53,190 nt of DNA, taken from assembly GCA_024689465.1 (NCBI GenBank), contig JAILDL010000117.1, positions 1 to 53,190 on the forward strand. The letters are read 5' to 3'. This stretch comes from Lachnospiraceae bacterium (GTDB taxonomy: Bacteria > Bacillota > Clostridia > Lachnospirales > Lachnospiraceae). Positions 9,603 to 18,148 of this stretch are shown piece by piece. The notes beneath the pieces are model-generated. The model was not told where the DNA came from and made no database searches. It worked only from the letters and a program-made list of their open reading frames with translations. The stretch's first letter is position 1, and each line of letters begins with the position of its first letter. The translations under genes and the position numbers were made by a program.

Positions 9603-10364
9603 TTATTTTATTCGATAGGGCTTTGCAATCTCATAAAGATAGGCATTTCCCTTTTTTCCCGTTCGTTCCAAAATGCCGAACTGTGTCAGCATCAGCAGGG
9701 CGATGGAGGCGTTTCTCTCCGTCGTCTTCCACGCCTTACGGTAATCTGCAGAAGTAAAAGGCGAAGGAAGCAGCGAGGGATCCGGAAGGAGCTGTGCATA
9801 ATCATCTATGGTGTGAAAGGAAACCACCCGGTTTAACCCTTTTGGGATACGTTCCATCCGATGAGATCCCTTCTTGCGATCCCTTGCATAACCATCCTGA
9901 AACCGAATCTCCTCCAGGTCCACAAACAGTAATTCCACAGACAAATTCTCATCGATGAGATATCGCTTGATCCGGTACAGCTCCCGCATGGCATCCATGA
10001 CAGAACCTTTTTTCCCGGTTTTACGGGAGGATGTGATCTCGCCGGTTTCCGGATCCACCCAGGTCAGGATCTTGGTGGCGGGAATGGGATAAGCAATGGT
10101 CACATAATAATTCTCCAGAAAGTCCTCCAGTTTATCCCGAAGCTTGTTAAAGTTGCCGTTCTGGACTTCGATGATACTGTCTTCCACGCAAATATCCGCC
10201 ACATGAGAGCCGATCTTGATCTCCTGATGTGCCGGATCGCTGCAGTAAAAATTTTTAACTGTAATGTGCATCAGCTTTTCGGAAAGCATTCCGATGCCGG
10301 TGCGTTCCCCGTCCCGGGAAAGAGCGGTCTTTATGGCCTGATCAAATCGCTCCGCATCGGTCAT
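9603..10364 (-). CDS. Hypothetical protein with nuclease-like (PD-(D/E)XK-type) N-terminal pattern
   Basis: I do not recognise a named family with certainty. The N-terminal half has the spacing of a restriction-endonuclease-like fold: a helix with E29 (MLSEKLMH), then D57 in HVADICVED and the E-x-Q of IIEVQNGNF (E66, Q68), resembling the aspartate plus E-x-Q core of CoiA-like proteins. The C-terminal part (TERNASIALLMLTQFGILERT) looks like a winged helix. I chose ATG 10364 because GAGG lies nine bases upstream; a GTG at 10379 is also possible. The start lies inside the 3-prime end of the cyclo-ligase gene, implying coupling. Whether it cuts nucleic acid is unknown. Confidence 0.8.
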   Translation of the reverse strand: MTDAERFDQAIKTALSRDGERTGIGMLSEKLMHITVKNFYCSDPAHQEIKIGSHVADICVEDSIIEVQNGNFNKLRDKLEDFLENYYVTIAYPIPATKILTWVDPETGEITSSRKTGKKGSVMDAMRELYRIKRYLIDENLSVELLFVDLEEIRFQDGYARDRKKGSHRMERIPKGLNRVVSFHTIDDYAQLLPDPSLLPSPFTSADYRKAWKTTERNASIALLMLTQFGILERTGKKGNAYLYEIAKPYRIK

Positions 10365-10944
10365 AACATCCGTCCTCACAGCAATAATACATTAAAGGCA
10401 CATCGGTCTCTTCCGCAGGAAGGGCTACCTTACAGCGCTGCAGAGCAAAACCGATGCCGCAGACCGTTCCCTTAAAACCCTTCAGAAAACGGTCGTAATA
10501 CCCGCCGCCGTACCCTAAACGGTGCAGGTTTTCATCAAACAAAAGACCGGGCACCACCATCAGGTCCCGCTTAGAAGTAAGCTCCGGCGTGATCCATTGA
10601 TCCCCTGGCTTTTCACAGGGCTCCATAATACCATAGGTTCCCTCTTCCATCTCGTTTAGGGAGCCGATCTTCCGGAACTTCATTTCCTTCCCGAAAACCT
10701 TGGGGTACATTACCGTAAGACCTGCCTGTTTCGCATAATGATGCAGATACTCCGTGGAGATCTCCGAGCCGCAGGAAGCAAACAGAAAGATCCGGTCAAA
10801 CTGCCCTTCTGCTTCTTCCAGGAACCGTTTTTTAAACCGCTCGCTGGCTAAAAGGGAAGCCTGCCGTCTTTCTTCCGGCGATAAAGAATCCCGAAGGGTA
10901 CGATATGCAGTTCGCAGCGTCTTTTTCCGTTCGATCAGGGACAT
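10342..10944 (-). CDS. 5-formyltetrahydrofolate cyclo-ligase
   Basis: The enzyme uses ATP to convert 5-formyl-THF to 5,10-methenyl-THF, returning a stored folate form to the C1 pool. The family signature LGYGGGYYDRFL follows VPGLLFDENLHR in the second half, and the N terminus (ERKKTLRTAYRTLRDSLSPEER) is typical. The length of 200 residues is standard. It fits functionally with formate-THF ligase encoded elsewhere in the window. The gene begins 8 bases after proB. Confidence 0.95.
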   Translation of the reverse strand: MSLIERKKTLRTAYRTLRDSLSPEERRQASLLASERFKKRFLEEAEGQFDRIFLFASCGSEISTEYLHHYAKQAGLTVMYPKVFGKEMKFRKIGSLNEMEEGTYGIMEPCEKPGDQWITPELTSKRDLMVVPGLLFDENLHRLGYGGGYYDRFLKGFKGTVCGIGFALQRCKVALPAEETDVPLMYYCCEDGCYDRCGAI

Positions 10945-10952
10945 AACTCTTC

Positions 10953-11822
10953 CTAGTGATGGATCTTAGCAACATATAAAGGCAGATCGAAGGAATCGTC
11001 CTTGTTTGCCTTAAACCAGGTTCCCAGGTTCTTTCCGTCCACCAGTCTGTGCAGGATCTTGACATCCTTGCTGTTGGCGATGATCATGTCAATACCGGAG
11101 CGGGTCGCGATGCCTGCAGCGGAAAGTTTGGTTTCCATGCCGCCGGTACCTACATTGGAGCCGGTGGAACCTTTTCCCATGTGCAGGATGGCATCATCCA
11201 GCGTTTCTACGGTATCGATGAACTGTGCATTCGGATTGTGTCTGGGATCATCGGTATATAACCCGTCAATATCCGATAAGAGAATGAGAAGGTCTGCTCC
11301 CACCATGGAAGCCACAATGGCACTTAAGGTGTCGTTGTCACCGATCTCGATCTCGTAGGTAGCAACCGTATCGTTTTCGTTTACAATAGGGATCACGCCC
11401 ATATTAAACAGTTCGGAAAAGGTGTTGGTGGCATTGTAGCGGTTCAGAGAATCCGCAACTGTGTTCTTGGTCATCAGGATCTGCGCCGTCACCTGGTTGT
11501 ACTCTGCAAAGATCTTCTGATAGGTCATCATCAGTCTGGCCTGGCCAATGGCTGCACAGGCCTGCTTTACGGCAATGGTATGATCCTCTTTATCCTTTAA
11601 AGGGGAAGCGATATTGACCGCCTTTTTCCCTACAGCGATGGCACCGGAGGTTACCAGTACCACATCCTTTCCCATGTTCTTGATATTACAAAGTTCACGT
11701 ACCAGCGCATCCATCTTGGCATAGTTGAGATCGCCGGTTTCCGGATGTTGCAGGGAAGAGGAACCGATCTTTACCACTATGCGCTTTTTATTTTTCATGA
11801 TCTTACGAATCTCTGAAGTCAT
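10953..11822 (-). CDS. proB: Glutamate 5-kinase ProB, short form without PUA domain
   Basis: ProB phosphorylates glutamate in the first step of proline synthesis. The amino-acid-kinase fold is shown by VVKIGSSSL, LVTSGAIAVGKKA, IPIVNENDTV, LLILSDIDGLYTDDPR and GTGGMETKLSAA. At 289 residues it lacks the C-terminal PUA domain of the E. coli enzyme, as in many clostridia. The gene for the next enzyme, ProA, often adjacent, is not in this window: the following gene is the cyclo-ligase. A purine-rich GGGAGAAGAAGAG precedes the chosen ATG. Confidence 0.96.
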   Translation of the reverse strand: MTSEIRKIMKNKKRIVVKIGSSSLQHPETGDLNYAKMDALVRELCNIKNMGKDVVLVTSGAIAVGKKAVNIASPLKDKEDHTIAVKQACAAIGQARLMMTYQKIFAEYNQVTAQILMTKNTVADSLNRYNATNTFSELFNMGVIPIVNENDTVATYEIEIGDNDTLSAIVASMVGADLLILLSDIDGLYTDDPRHNPNAQFIDTVETLDDAILHMGKGSTGSNVGTGGMETKLSAAGIATRSGIDMIIANSKDVKILHRLVDGKNLGTWFKANKDDSFDLPLYVAKIHH

Positions 11823-11856
11823 ACTCTTCTTCTCCCTGATAAATTCCCGACTAAAT

Positions 11857-11885
11857 ATTTTACCAAATTTTTCTTATGATTCCAA
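11857..11885 (-). promoter_or_regulatory. Possible promoter before proB
   Basis: On the minus strand TTGGAA (11880-11885) and TAAAAT (11857-11862) are 17 bases apart, in the spacer just after the flavoprotein stop codon. The -10 matches five of six consensus positions, the -35 four of six. It would start transcription about 30 bases before proB. The call rests on sequence match alone. Confidence 0.4.
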
Positions 11886-13517
11886 GAAGCCCAGTCGTTT
11901 CACAATGGCTTCTCCCACTTTCAGACCGTCCATGGCAGCGGAAATAATGCCGCCGGCGTAGCCCGCCCCTTCTCCGCAGGGATACAGACCACGTACCCGG
12001 ATGCTTTCCAGATCCTCCCCATCCCGTGGGATCCGGACCGGAGAGGAAGTCCTGCTTTCAATGCCGCATATAATGGTCTGCCCGTTGCCAAATCCGTAAA
12101 TGGTATGGGAAAACTGCTCCATTCCTTCCAGGAAGGCCTTATTGACCGCTTCGGGATAGATCTTTGACAGATCCGCCTGGGCATAGCTACCTTTGCACTG
12201 CGGCGTAAAGTCCTTAAAATACTCTGCTCCGTCCTCTAAGGGTAGCTTCTCTGATCCGGAAAAATCCTTTAATCTGCAAACCGGAATGGCTCCCCCTGCA
12301 GCGGCATATGCTTTTTCTTCCAACGCTTCCTGAAAGCGCACGCCGCAAAGCGCATCATTTCCGGGATAGTCTTCGGGCGAAATGCTGACCACAATGGCGC
12401 TGTTAGCCGCAAGGCCCTTTCGCCCGGAATAGCTCATGCCGTTGACGCAAAGCCGGCCCTCCTGGGAAGAAGCATTGACCACATACCCGCCGGGACACAT
12501 GCAAAAGGAATAGACCCCTCTTCCGTCCCCGGAGCGGGCCGTGAGTTTATAAGGAGACGGCGGGAGGGAAATGGGAACCTCCTTGCCGTACATACTGTCA
12601 TCAATGAGTTTTTGCGGGTGCTGCACACGAAAGCCCACCGCAAAGGGCTTCGGCTCCATGGAAAGATCCATCTGATCCAGCATCCGAAAGGTATCCCGGG
12701 CACTGTGTCCAATGGCCAGAACCACCTGCTCTGCAGAGAGGATCTCGCCTGTATCCAGCACCACCCCGGTGATCTTCCGAGTGCGCCCTTCCTCTGTGCT
12801 TTCATCTGCAGTCTTAAAGCCCGTCACACAGGAAGAAAAGTGTACTTCTCCTCCCAGCTCCAGGATCCTGTTTCGCAGATTCCGGATGACCGTTCGCAGC
12901 ACATCGGTCCCCACGTGGGGTTTGGCATCATAGAGGATCCTTTCCTCTGCGCCAAACGAAACAAAGGTTTCCAGTACGAAGCGGTTTCGTCCCACAGGGT
13001 CCTTAACGCCGCAGGTCAGCTTCCCGTCGGAAAAACTGCCGGCGCCTCCTTCTCCAAACTGTACGTTGGAGGAAGGATCCAGAATGCCGGTTTCCCAGAA
13101 CTTTTCTACATCCCCGGTCCTGGCATCCACATCCTTTCCCCGTTCCAAAAGGATGGGCTTTAAACCGCACAACGCCAGATAGTAAGCAGCAAAAAGACCT
13201 GCAGGTCCGGCGCCGATCACCACCGGTCTCTTCATCGTATCCGGTAGAGAAACAGGCTTCGGTACACGATAGACCACAGGCTTATACGGCTCTACATGTT
13301 TCAGATGTTTCCTTAAAACCTTATGTTCACCCTCACAAAGGGCCGAAACGCAGTAAAGGATCCAAAGATCCCCTTTCCTGCGGGCATCAATGGATTCCTT
13401 TAAAATAGCAAGGCTTCGGATCTGGGCGGGTTTCAGGCCAAGATAGGAAGCTGTCTTTTTAATAAGTTCTTCCCGCGTTAAAAAGGTACGGGATTTGATA
13501 TTACTGATCCGGATCAT
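11874..13517 (-). CDS. FAD-dependent dehydrogenase-like flavoprotein (COG2509 type)
   Basis: This is a large uncharacterised FAD protein. After an N-terminal domain of about 90 residues with a small basic helical region, the dinucleotide-binding motif VIGAGPAGLFAAYY leads into the LLERGKDVDARTGDVEKFW stretch typical of this group. Further family motifs are VQFGEGGAGSFSDGKLTCG, VGFRVQHPQ and PCGEGAGYAGGI near the C terminus. I chose ATG 13517 (547 residues) because CAGGAG lies four bases upstream; a start at 13550 has no such site. The start lies within the last codons of the preceding gene, suggesting coupling. Substrate and electron partner are unknown. Confidence 0.93.
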   Translation of the reverse strand: MIRISNIKSRTFLTREELIKKTASYLGLKPAQIRSLAILKESIDARRKGDLWILYCVSALCEGEHKVLRKHLKHVEPYKPVVYRVPKPVSLPDTMKRPVVIGAGPAGLFAAYYLALCGLKPILLERGKDVDARTGDVEKFWETGILDPSSNVQFGEGGAGSFSDGKLTCGVKDPVGRNRFVLETFVSFGAEERILYDAKPHVGTDVLRTVIRNLRNRILELGGEVHFSSCVTGFKTADESTEEGRTRKITGVVLDTGEILSAEQVVLAIGHSARDTFRMLDQMDLSMEPKPFAVGFRVQHPQKLIDDSMYGKEVPISLPPSPYKLTARSGDGRGVYSFCMCPGGYVVNASSQEGRLCVNGMSYSGRKGLAANSAIVVSISPEDYPGNDALCGVRFQEALEEKAYAAAGGAIPVCRLKDFSGSEKLPLEDGAEYFKDFTPQCKGSYAQADLSKIYPEAVNKAFLEGMEQFSHTIYGFGNGQTIICGIESRTSSPVRIPRDGEDLESIRVRGLYPCGEGAGYAGGIISAAMDGLKVGEAIVKRLGFLES

Positions 13518-14781
13518 AAAACTCCTGTAAAATATGGTTCCCGGCCACATAGCCGGAAGAAAAGGCCCATTGCAGATTATAACCGCCGCAGATCCCGTCT
13601 ATGGACAGGGCTTCTCCTGTGGCATAAAAACCGGGAAGCGCTTTTGCTTCCAGATTATTTGTAAAAGCGTTTAGAGATAAACCACCGTGGCATACCTGCC
13701 CGCTGGCTAATTCCGGCATGATCTCCACGGGAAAGGTAAGATCCCGGATGGCATTGACCAGATGCGTGATCTCCCCGGTAAAATCCCCTGCTTTCACAGA
13801 AGATTTACAGCCCAGGCGGTAAAGAAGTGCCTCCAGGACTTTTCCCGGCAGTAAACCAAGAAGCGCGCCGGATACCGTATCCTCCGGATAAGCAGATAAT
13901 CTGCGGGAAATATCCTCCCAAAGAGCATCCGCAGAAAGGTCCGGTAACAGATTTACATGTGCCGTCACCTGTTTTCCTTCCTTCAGTGCCTGCAAAGCCA
14001 GGGCCGAATGCTGAAAAACAGGAATGCCGGACAATGCTTTTTCCGTAAGCTGGATCTCCCCTTTTTCTCTTCCCAGTAAACGATCCTCTGCAAACAGGGA
14101 AACTTCACCGTCTATGCGGATCCCATGGGTCTTTTTAAAAAAGGGATCCTCCATGGGAAGCCTAACCAGGCCCGGAACAAAGGCAGAAAAAGAAAGACCA
14201 AGCTTCTTGGCAAGCTCCGCCAGATCAAAACTGTTTTCCCGCTCCCGCATCTGCTTCGGTGATAAACCGGCCTTCGTCCCGCAGGATAAGATCAAACGAT
14301 CAAAGGAGCAGGTCTTGTGATCGGCGCAGGTAACGGTAAACTGTCCACCCTCGTCTATACTGATATCCGAAACCATAGTGTCGGTATGTACGGTAACAGG
14401 CAGCCTGTATAAAGCCCGCTCCAGCAGATCCCGCACCGTTGCGGCAGAATCCGTGGATGGATACAGATACCCCTCCCGCTCTTTGATCCGCATGCCGATG
14501 CGTTCCAGAAAAGAGCAAAGATCCTGTACTCCGAAACAGGAAAACACAGCTTCCGCTATGTCCGGAGAAGCTGTGTGATACTTATCCGTAGAAAAATCCC
14601 GGTTGGAAAAATTACAGCGTCCGTTTCCCGTAGAAAGGATCTTCTTCCCCGGAAACGCTTCTGCTTCCAGCAACGTAACCTGAACCTGTTTTTCCAGATG
14701 CAATTGTCTGATATGTTCCCCGGCGGTAATCGCAGCCATCATACCCGATGCTCCGCCGCCGATGATCCCGATCCTAATCAT
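13501..14781 (-). CDS. HI0933/YhiN-family flavoprotein
   Basis: This belongs to the HI0933-like NAD(P)/FAD-dependent oxidoreductases (the group that includes BaiN). Evidence is the N-terminal GIIGGGASGMMAAITA Rossmann motif, the family stretch KKILSTGNGRCNFSN and the C-terminal GGYNLQWAFSSGYVAG. The length of 426 residues is usual. It overlaps the preceding gene by four bases and the following flavoprotein by 17 bases, so two unrelated-looking FAD enzymes are made from one message. A specific substrate cannot be named from sequence. Confidence 0.93.
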   Translation of the reverse strand: MIRIGIIGGGASGMMAAITAGEHIRQLHLEKQVQVTLLEAEAFPGKKILSTGNGRCNFSNRDFSTDKYHTASPDIAEAVFSCFGVQDLCSFLERIGMRIKEREGYLYPSTDSAATVRDLLERALYRLPVTVHTDTMVSDISIDEGGQFTVTCADHKTCSFDRLILSCGTKAGLSPKQMRERENSFDLAELAKKLGLSFSAFVPGLVRLPMEDPFFKKTHGIRIDGEVSLFAEDRLLGREKGEIQLTEKALSGIPVFQHSALALQALKEGKQVTAHVNLLPDLSADALWEDISRRLSAYPEDTVSGALLGLLPGKVLEALLYRLGCKSSVKAGDFTGEITHLVNAIRDLTFPVEIMPELASGQVCHGGLSLNAFTNNLEAKALPGFYATGEALSIDGICGGYNLQWAFSSGYVAGNHILQEFYDPDQ

Positions 14782-16364
14782 GACAGATGAAATATCCTCG
14801 TTAAGATCTGCCAGAATGCACTACCCGGCAGATAGCGTGCAGTGGATGCATGCAGGCATCGCAGCGCCAACAGTAAAGCAACAAATACCAGAAAATATAC
14901 CACTGCGGTGAACGCAAAGGTCACAAGAGGCGCAAACATGGCTCCGAATGCGCTGATGAGAATAAAGATCACAAAGGCGGAAATAAAGGCACACAGAACC
15001 GGTTTGATCCAGTCTTCCACCAGGTCCATATGGAGCTTTACCCGCATTCGGATGCGGAACAGTTCCATCCCAAGAAGCAGCACCTGATCCAGAATGAGTA
15101 ACAGCATCACTTTTCCCATGGCATCCAGACTTCCTAAGGGAACAAAGATCAGAAGCATTGTACAAAGGATCAAAACCACCAGTTCCCCAAACCCAAGACC
15201 GTGACCGATCTTCCACAGGCGCAGGGTTTTCCGGGTGATCCAAAGCAAGGAAAACAAAGCCATGGAAACACAGCCAAACCGAAGGATGGTAACAGCTTCG
15301 TTACTGACAATGCCCAGTACGCCGCAAAGAGGCGTTGCTGCCGCAAACAAAAAGGCAGGAATGGGAAGGATCGTAATGAGATGACCCTGGAACAATCCTC
15401 CTACCGCGTTTTTAAATTTCTTGAAATCATCCAGCTTCTTAAGGTGTGCGATCTCATTGAGATGCCCGGTGCACAAAACCTTGGTCAGGAAACCGAGGAT
15501 CAAAAGCAGGGGAAAGACCATACCGGTATAATAACCCAGCCAGGTATGGTCCTGGGTCATTTGAAACAGAACAGAGCAAGCGGGGAATAACACAAAGGGC
15601 ATGATCGCTCCCACGTGTAAGAGCATTTCCGAATAGATCTGCCGAAGGATCTGCACCATAAACGCCGGTACCGCCGATAAACGGGCAGGGTACAGGGAAT
15701 CCTCCATGGAGGCCTTTCCTACCCAGAAATAAAAGATCACATAGAAAAGCAGACGGATACCGGTGGCCAGATCGGCAGAAAGCAAAATCCCAAGGCATTC
15801 ATAGGCTACTTCCATGTCACTGTTTTGAAGCAGCATGCCCACGGAAGCGCCGGCCTGGTCAAAGAAATTCTCGGAAAGCAGAGCGCAAAGACCGAACACG
15901 GCAATGGAAACCGGTTCCACCACCAAAACAGGGATACCGATCCCCTCTCCCAGAAATAATCCGTGAAACAGATCGGAAAGGCTTAGAAACACAAGAATAG
16001 GCGATGCCGCAACAAACAACAGACGATAGGATGCGGTACCGAAAAACAGAACCGAGATACGGTCCGAAAAAAGCACCAGGAGCACACTGACTGCCAGCGA
16101 TAACAAGCCGGAAAGAAGGCACATGGCCCGGAAAAAGGTCTGTGCCTGCTGGCTCTGGTTACGAATTAAGCGAGCACGGATATTGCGATAAGTATAGTCT
16201 CTTGTATAACCGCCTAAAAGGATCCAGAAAAAAGCGCAAACACACAGGGAAAGAAACAGAAAACGGAAGGAGTTTGCTCCACAGCGGATAAACAGGATCA
16301 ATATGATAATTTGTAAAGCACCGTAAAATAAACCGGTAAGACCGGTAAGCTGATTGATTTTCAA
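14778..16364 (-). CDS. Polytopic membrane protein, possible MOP/MATE-type flippase
   Basis: About a dozen hydrophobic segments fill the chain, arranged in two similar halves as in the MOP superfamily of lipid-linked saccharide flippases and MATE exporters. No diagnostic motif confirms the family, so this is inference. I chose TTG at 16364 (528 residues, beginning Leu/Met-KINQLTG) since GAGAG lies about eight bases upstream and it follows ybeY directly. An ATG further upstream would overlap ybeY by more than 100 bases and adds a polar stretch that reads like antisense of ybeY. The end overlaps the next gene by four bases. The cargo is unknown. Confidence 0.8.
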   Translation of the reverse strand: MKINQLTGLTGLFYGALQIIILILFIRCGANSFRFLFLSLCVCAFFWILLGGYTRDYTYRNIRARLIRNQSQQAQTFFRAMCLLSGLLSLAVSVLLVLFSDRISVLFFGTASYRLLFVAASPILVFLSLSDLFHGLFLGEGIGIPVLVVEPVSIAVFGLCALLSENFFDQAGASVGMLLQNSDMEVAYECLGILLSADLATGIRLLFYVIFYFWVGKASMEDSLYPARLSAVPAFMVQILRQIYSEMLLHVGAIMPFVLFPACSVLFQMTQDHTWLGYYTGMVFPLLLILGFLTKVLCTGHLNEIAHLKKLDDFKKFKNAVGGLFQGHLITILPIPAFLFAAATPLCGVLGIVSNEAVTILRFGCVSMALFSLLWITRKTLRLWKIGHGLGFGELVVLILCTMLLIFVPLGSLDAMGKVMLLLILDQVLLLGMELFRIRMRVKLHMDLVEDWIKPVLCAFISAFVIFILISAFGAMFAPLVTFAFTAVVYFLVFVALLLALRCLHASTARYLPGSAFWQILTRIFHLS

Positions 16365-16380
16365 AGGACTGCTCTCATTT

Positions 16381-16893
16381 CTACAGATCTCTGGTAATAC
16401 CAAGGGCAGTAAGAACTGCCTCCTGTTTGCGTTCCATGACGGAAGCTTCCTGAGGATCCATATGATCATAGCCGCACAGATGGAAAATGCTGTGGGCACA
16501 CAGGAAGGCAAATTCCCGTTTCTCGGAATGGCCGTATTCCAGAGCCTGGGACTGGATCCGTTTATAATTGATCACAATATCTCCCAGCTGCAAACGACCC
16601 GTATCCGGATCCAGGTAATCGATCTCATGGCCTTCGATCACGGAAAAATCGGAAGGCACGTCAAAATCGATATTAGGGAAGGACAACACGTCCGTCACCT
16701 TATCGATATTCCGATAGGTCTTGTTATAATCCTCGATACCCTGTTCGTCGGTGATCAGCAGGTTAACGGAAACGTCCTTATAAGGACAGTTCTCGTCTTT
16801 GAGGGCCTGTTTTAAAACAGCATTTAAAACCTTTTTGAAGCTGTAGGCTTCCGGTTTATAACTCGTTTCATTTTCTACGCATGAAGTTATCAT
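16381..16893 (-). CDS. ybeY: Endoribonuclease YbeY (rRNA maturation factor)
   Basis: YbeY is a zinc endoribonuclease needed for 16S rRNA 3-prime maturation and ribosome quality control. The metal motif is clear: HSIFHLCGYDH with H134, H138 and H144, preceded by DVLSFP. The 170-residue length is normal. It starts inside the last codons of the PgpH-like gene (26-base overlap), part of the conserved phoH-pgpH-ybeY order of Bacillota. Confidence 0.97.
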   Translation of the reverse strand: MITSCVENETSYKPEAYSFKKVLNAVLKQALKDENCPYKDVSVNLLITDEQGIEDYNKTYRNIDKVTDVLSFPNIDFDVPSDFSVIEGHEIDYLDPDTGRLQLGDIVINYKRIQSQALEYGHSEKREFAFLCAHSIFHLCGYDHMDPQEASVMERKQEAVLTALGITRDL

Positions 16894-18148
16894 AATACAG
16901 CTGTTCCTTCTTGAACTTCTTTTTCATCAGGCGGATGTCCGCAATGCTAATGGCGTTATCGTTAAGGGTTCCGTTGTCCAGTCTGGACTTAAAGACAGCC
17001 TCAATGACGCTGTCGTAATTGATCTCCGCTTCCGGATTCTTATCGATGAGATATAAAACCGAGGAAACCACCAGATTGGAAAACAGTACCACGGCTGCTT
17101 CCTTGGAATGCAGGGTTTCGCCCGGATCGGTCAGTTCCCGGATCACCGTCAGGGGCTTTTCCGGAAAATCGGCACCTTGCAGGATGGTCAAGGTTTCGCT
17201 CCAGGAATTGTTTCCGTGGATGATCCCGATATTCTGATAATAACCGGCGCACTTGACAACCTTTACGTCCAGTCCCAGCTCCGTAGCGATCCGGTCACAG
17301 AAATAGGCGGTATGAACGGCGTGGTAATAATCCTTTTCGGAAATGTCCTTCAGGGAAACCAACAGCGGATACATGGGATCGTTGATCTCCATATATTCTG
17401 CCTGGGCCCGGTAGATCACCCGGGATGTATAGATCTTTACAATGACGAACAGCAGGATCAGACTGATGGTTACATTGACAAGGGGTAAAAACAACAGGCT
17501 GATGTGAAAGGTCTCTTCTTTAAAGAGCGTCACGCAGGCCATCAGAAATACAAATAACAGCAAGGCGCTCACAAAGATCTGTAAAAAGAAATTGGAGCTT
17601 TCGTCCAGTGTCCGAAAGATGAGACACCCCACCAGACCGCTGATCAGATATACGATAAACAGGTTGATATCCGTTTCCCCTGCCAGCAGAAAACTGACCG
17701 TAAGCAGGCACACACCGGACACATACCCGGCAAACCAGTCTCCGAACACGGAAAGAAGCACAAAGATCACCAGAAAAGGCCATCCTTCGGAATCTACCAT
17801 GGGAAACAAAAGGGCAGCCACCAGACTGATCAGATACAGAATATAAAACTGTTTCTGACTGGTGGGGGCAAATTTTACTAGGTCACTATCCTCCTGCCCC
17901 GCAGACTGTTCTGCCACCAGCATCAGTCTGGAAAAGAAGATGCAACCGCAGCAGACCGCGGAAACGATCACGCTTTCCAGTGTCTGCAAATTGTTTTGTC
18001 CGTACAATCTTGCTGCCAGCAGGGTTCCTCCTACCTGCAGCAGAAAGATAAAGAACAGATGCAAATGGCTAGGACCGTTTTTCCCCTCTTCCGGAGCCTG
18101 CCCGTTTGGATTTAGCTTTTGCGCTTTCTCTTGCTTCATAATCTTCAT
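16868..18148 (-). CDS. PgpH-like 7TM-HD protein with degenerate HD site
   Basis: This gene takes the place of pgpH (yqfF), a membrane c-di-AMP phosphodiesterase normally found between phoH and ybeY. Residues 30-240 form about seven membrane segments, followed by a cytosolic domain aligning with the PgpH HD domain: MEINDPMYPLLVSL, then YYHAVHTAYFCDRIA, then AGYYQNIGI. The family motif here is YYHDIG; residues 305-306 are Gln-Asn in place of His-Asp, HHSV has become YHAV, and the distal HHGT motif is not seen. The large extracellular domain of PgpH is also absent, so the protein is 426 residues instead of roughly 700 or more. I infer a non-catalytic homologue. The start at 18148 overlaps phoH by 80 bases; a later start near residue 28 cannot be excluded. 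Confidence 0.85.
   Translation of the reverse strand: MKIMKQEKAQKLNPNGQAPEEGKNGPSHLHLFFIFLLQVGGTLLAARLYGQNNLQTLESVIVSAVCCGCIFFSRLMLVAEQSAGQEDSDLVKFAPTSQKQFYILYLISLVAALLFPMVDSEGWPFLVIFVLLSVFGDWFAGYVSGVCLLTVSFLLAGETDINLFIVYLISGLVGCLIFRTLDESSNFFLQIFVSALLLFVFLMACVTLFKEETFHISLLFLPLVNVTISLILLFVIVKIYTSRVIYRAQAEYMEINDPMYPLLVSLKDISEKDYYHAVHTAYFCDRIATELGLDVKVVKCAGYYQNIGIIHGNNSWSETLTILQGADFPEKPLTVIRELTDPGETLHSKEAAVVLFSNLVVSSVLYLIDKNPEAEINYDSVIEAVFKSRLDNGTLNDNAISIADIRLMKKKFKKEQLYYDNFMRRK

Noticed and set aside
13518-13550. Upstream in-frame start for the FAD-dependent dehydrogenase-like gene
   Set aside because: It would add eleven residues overlapping the HI0933-type gene and lacks a ribosome site, whereas ATG 13517 has CAGGAG at ideal spacing.
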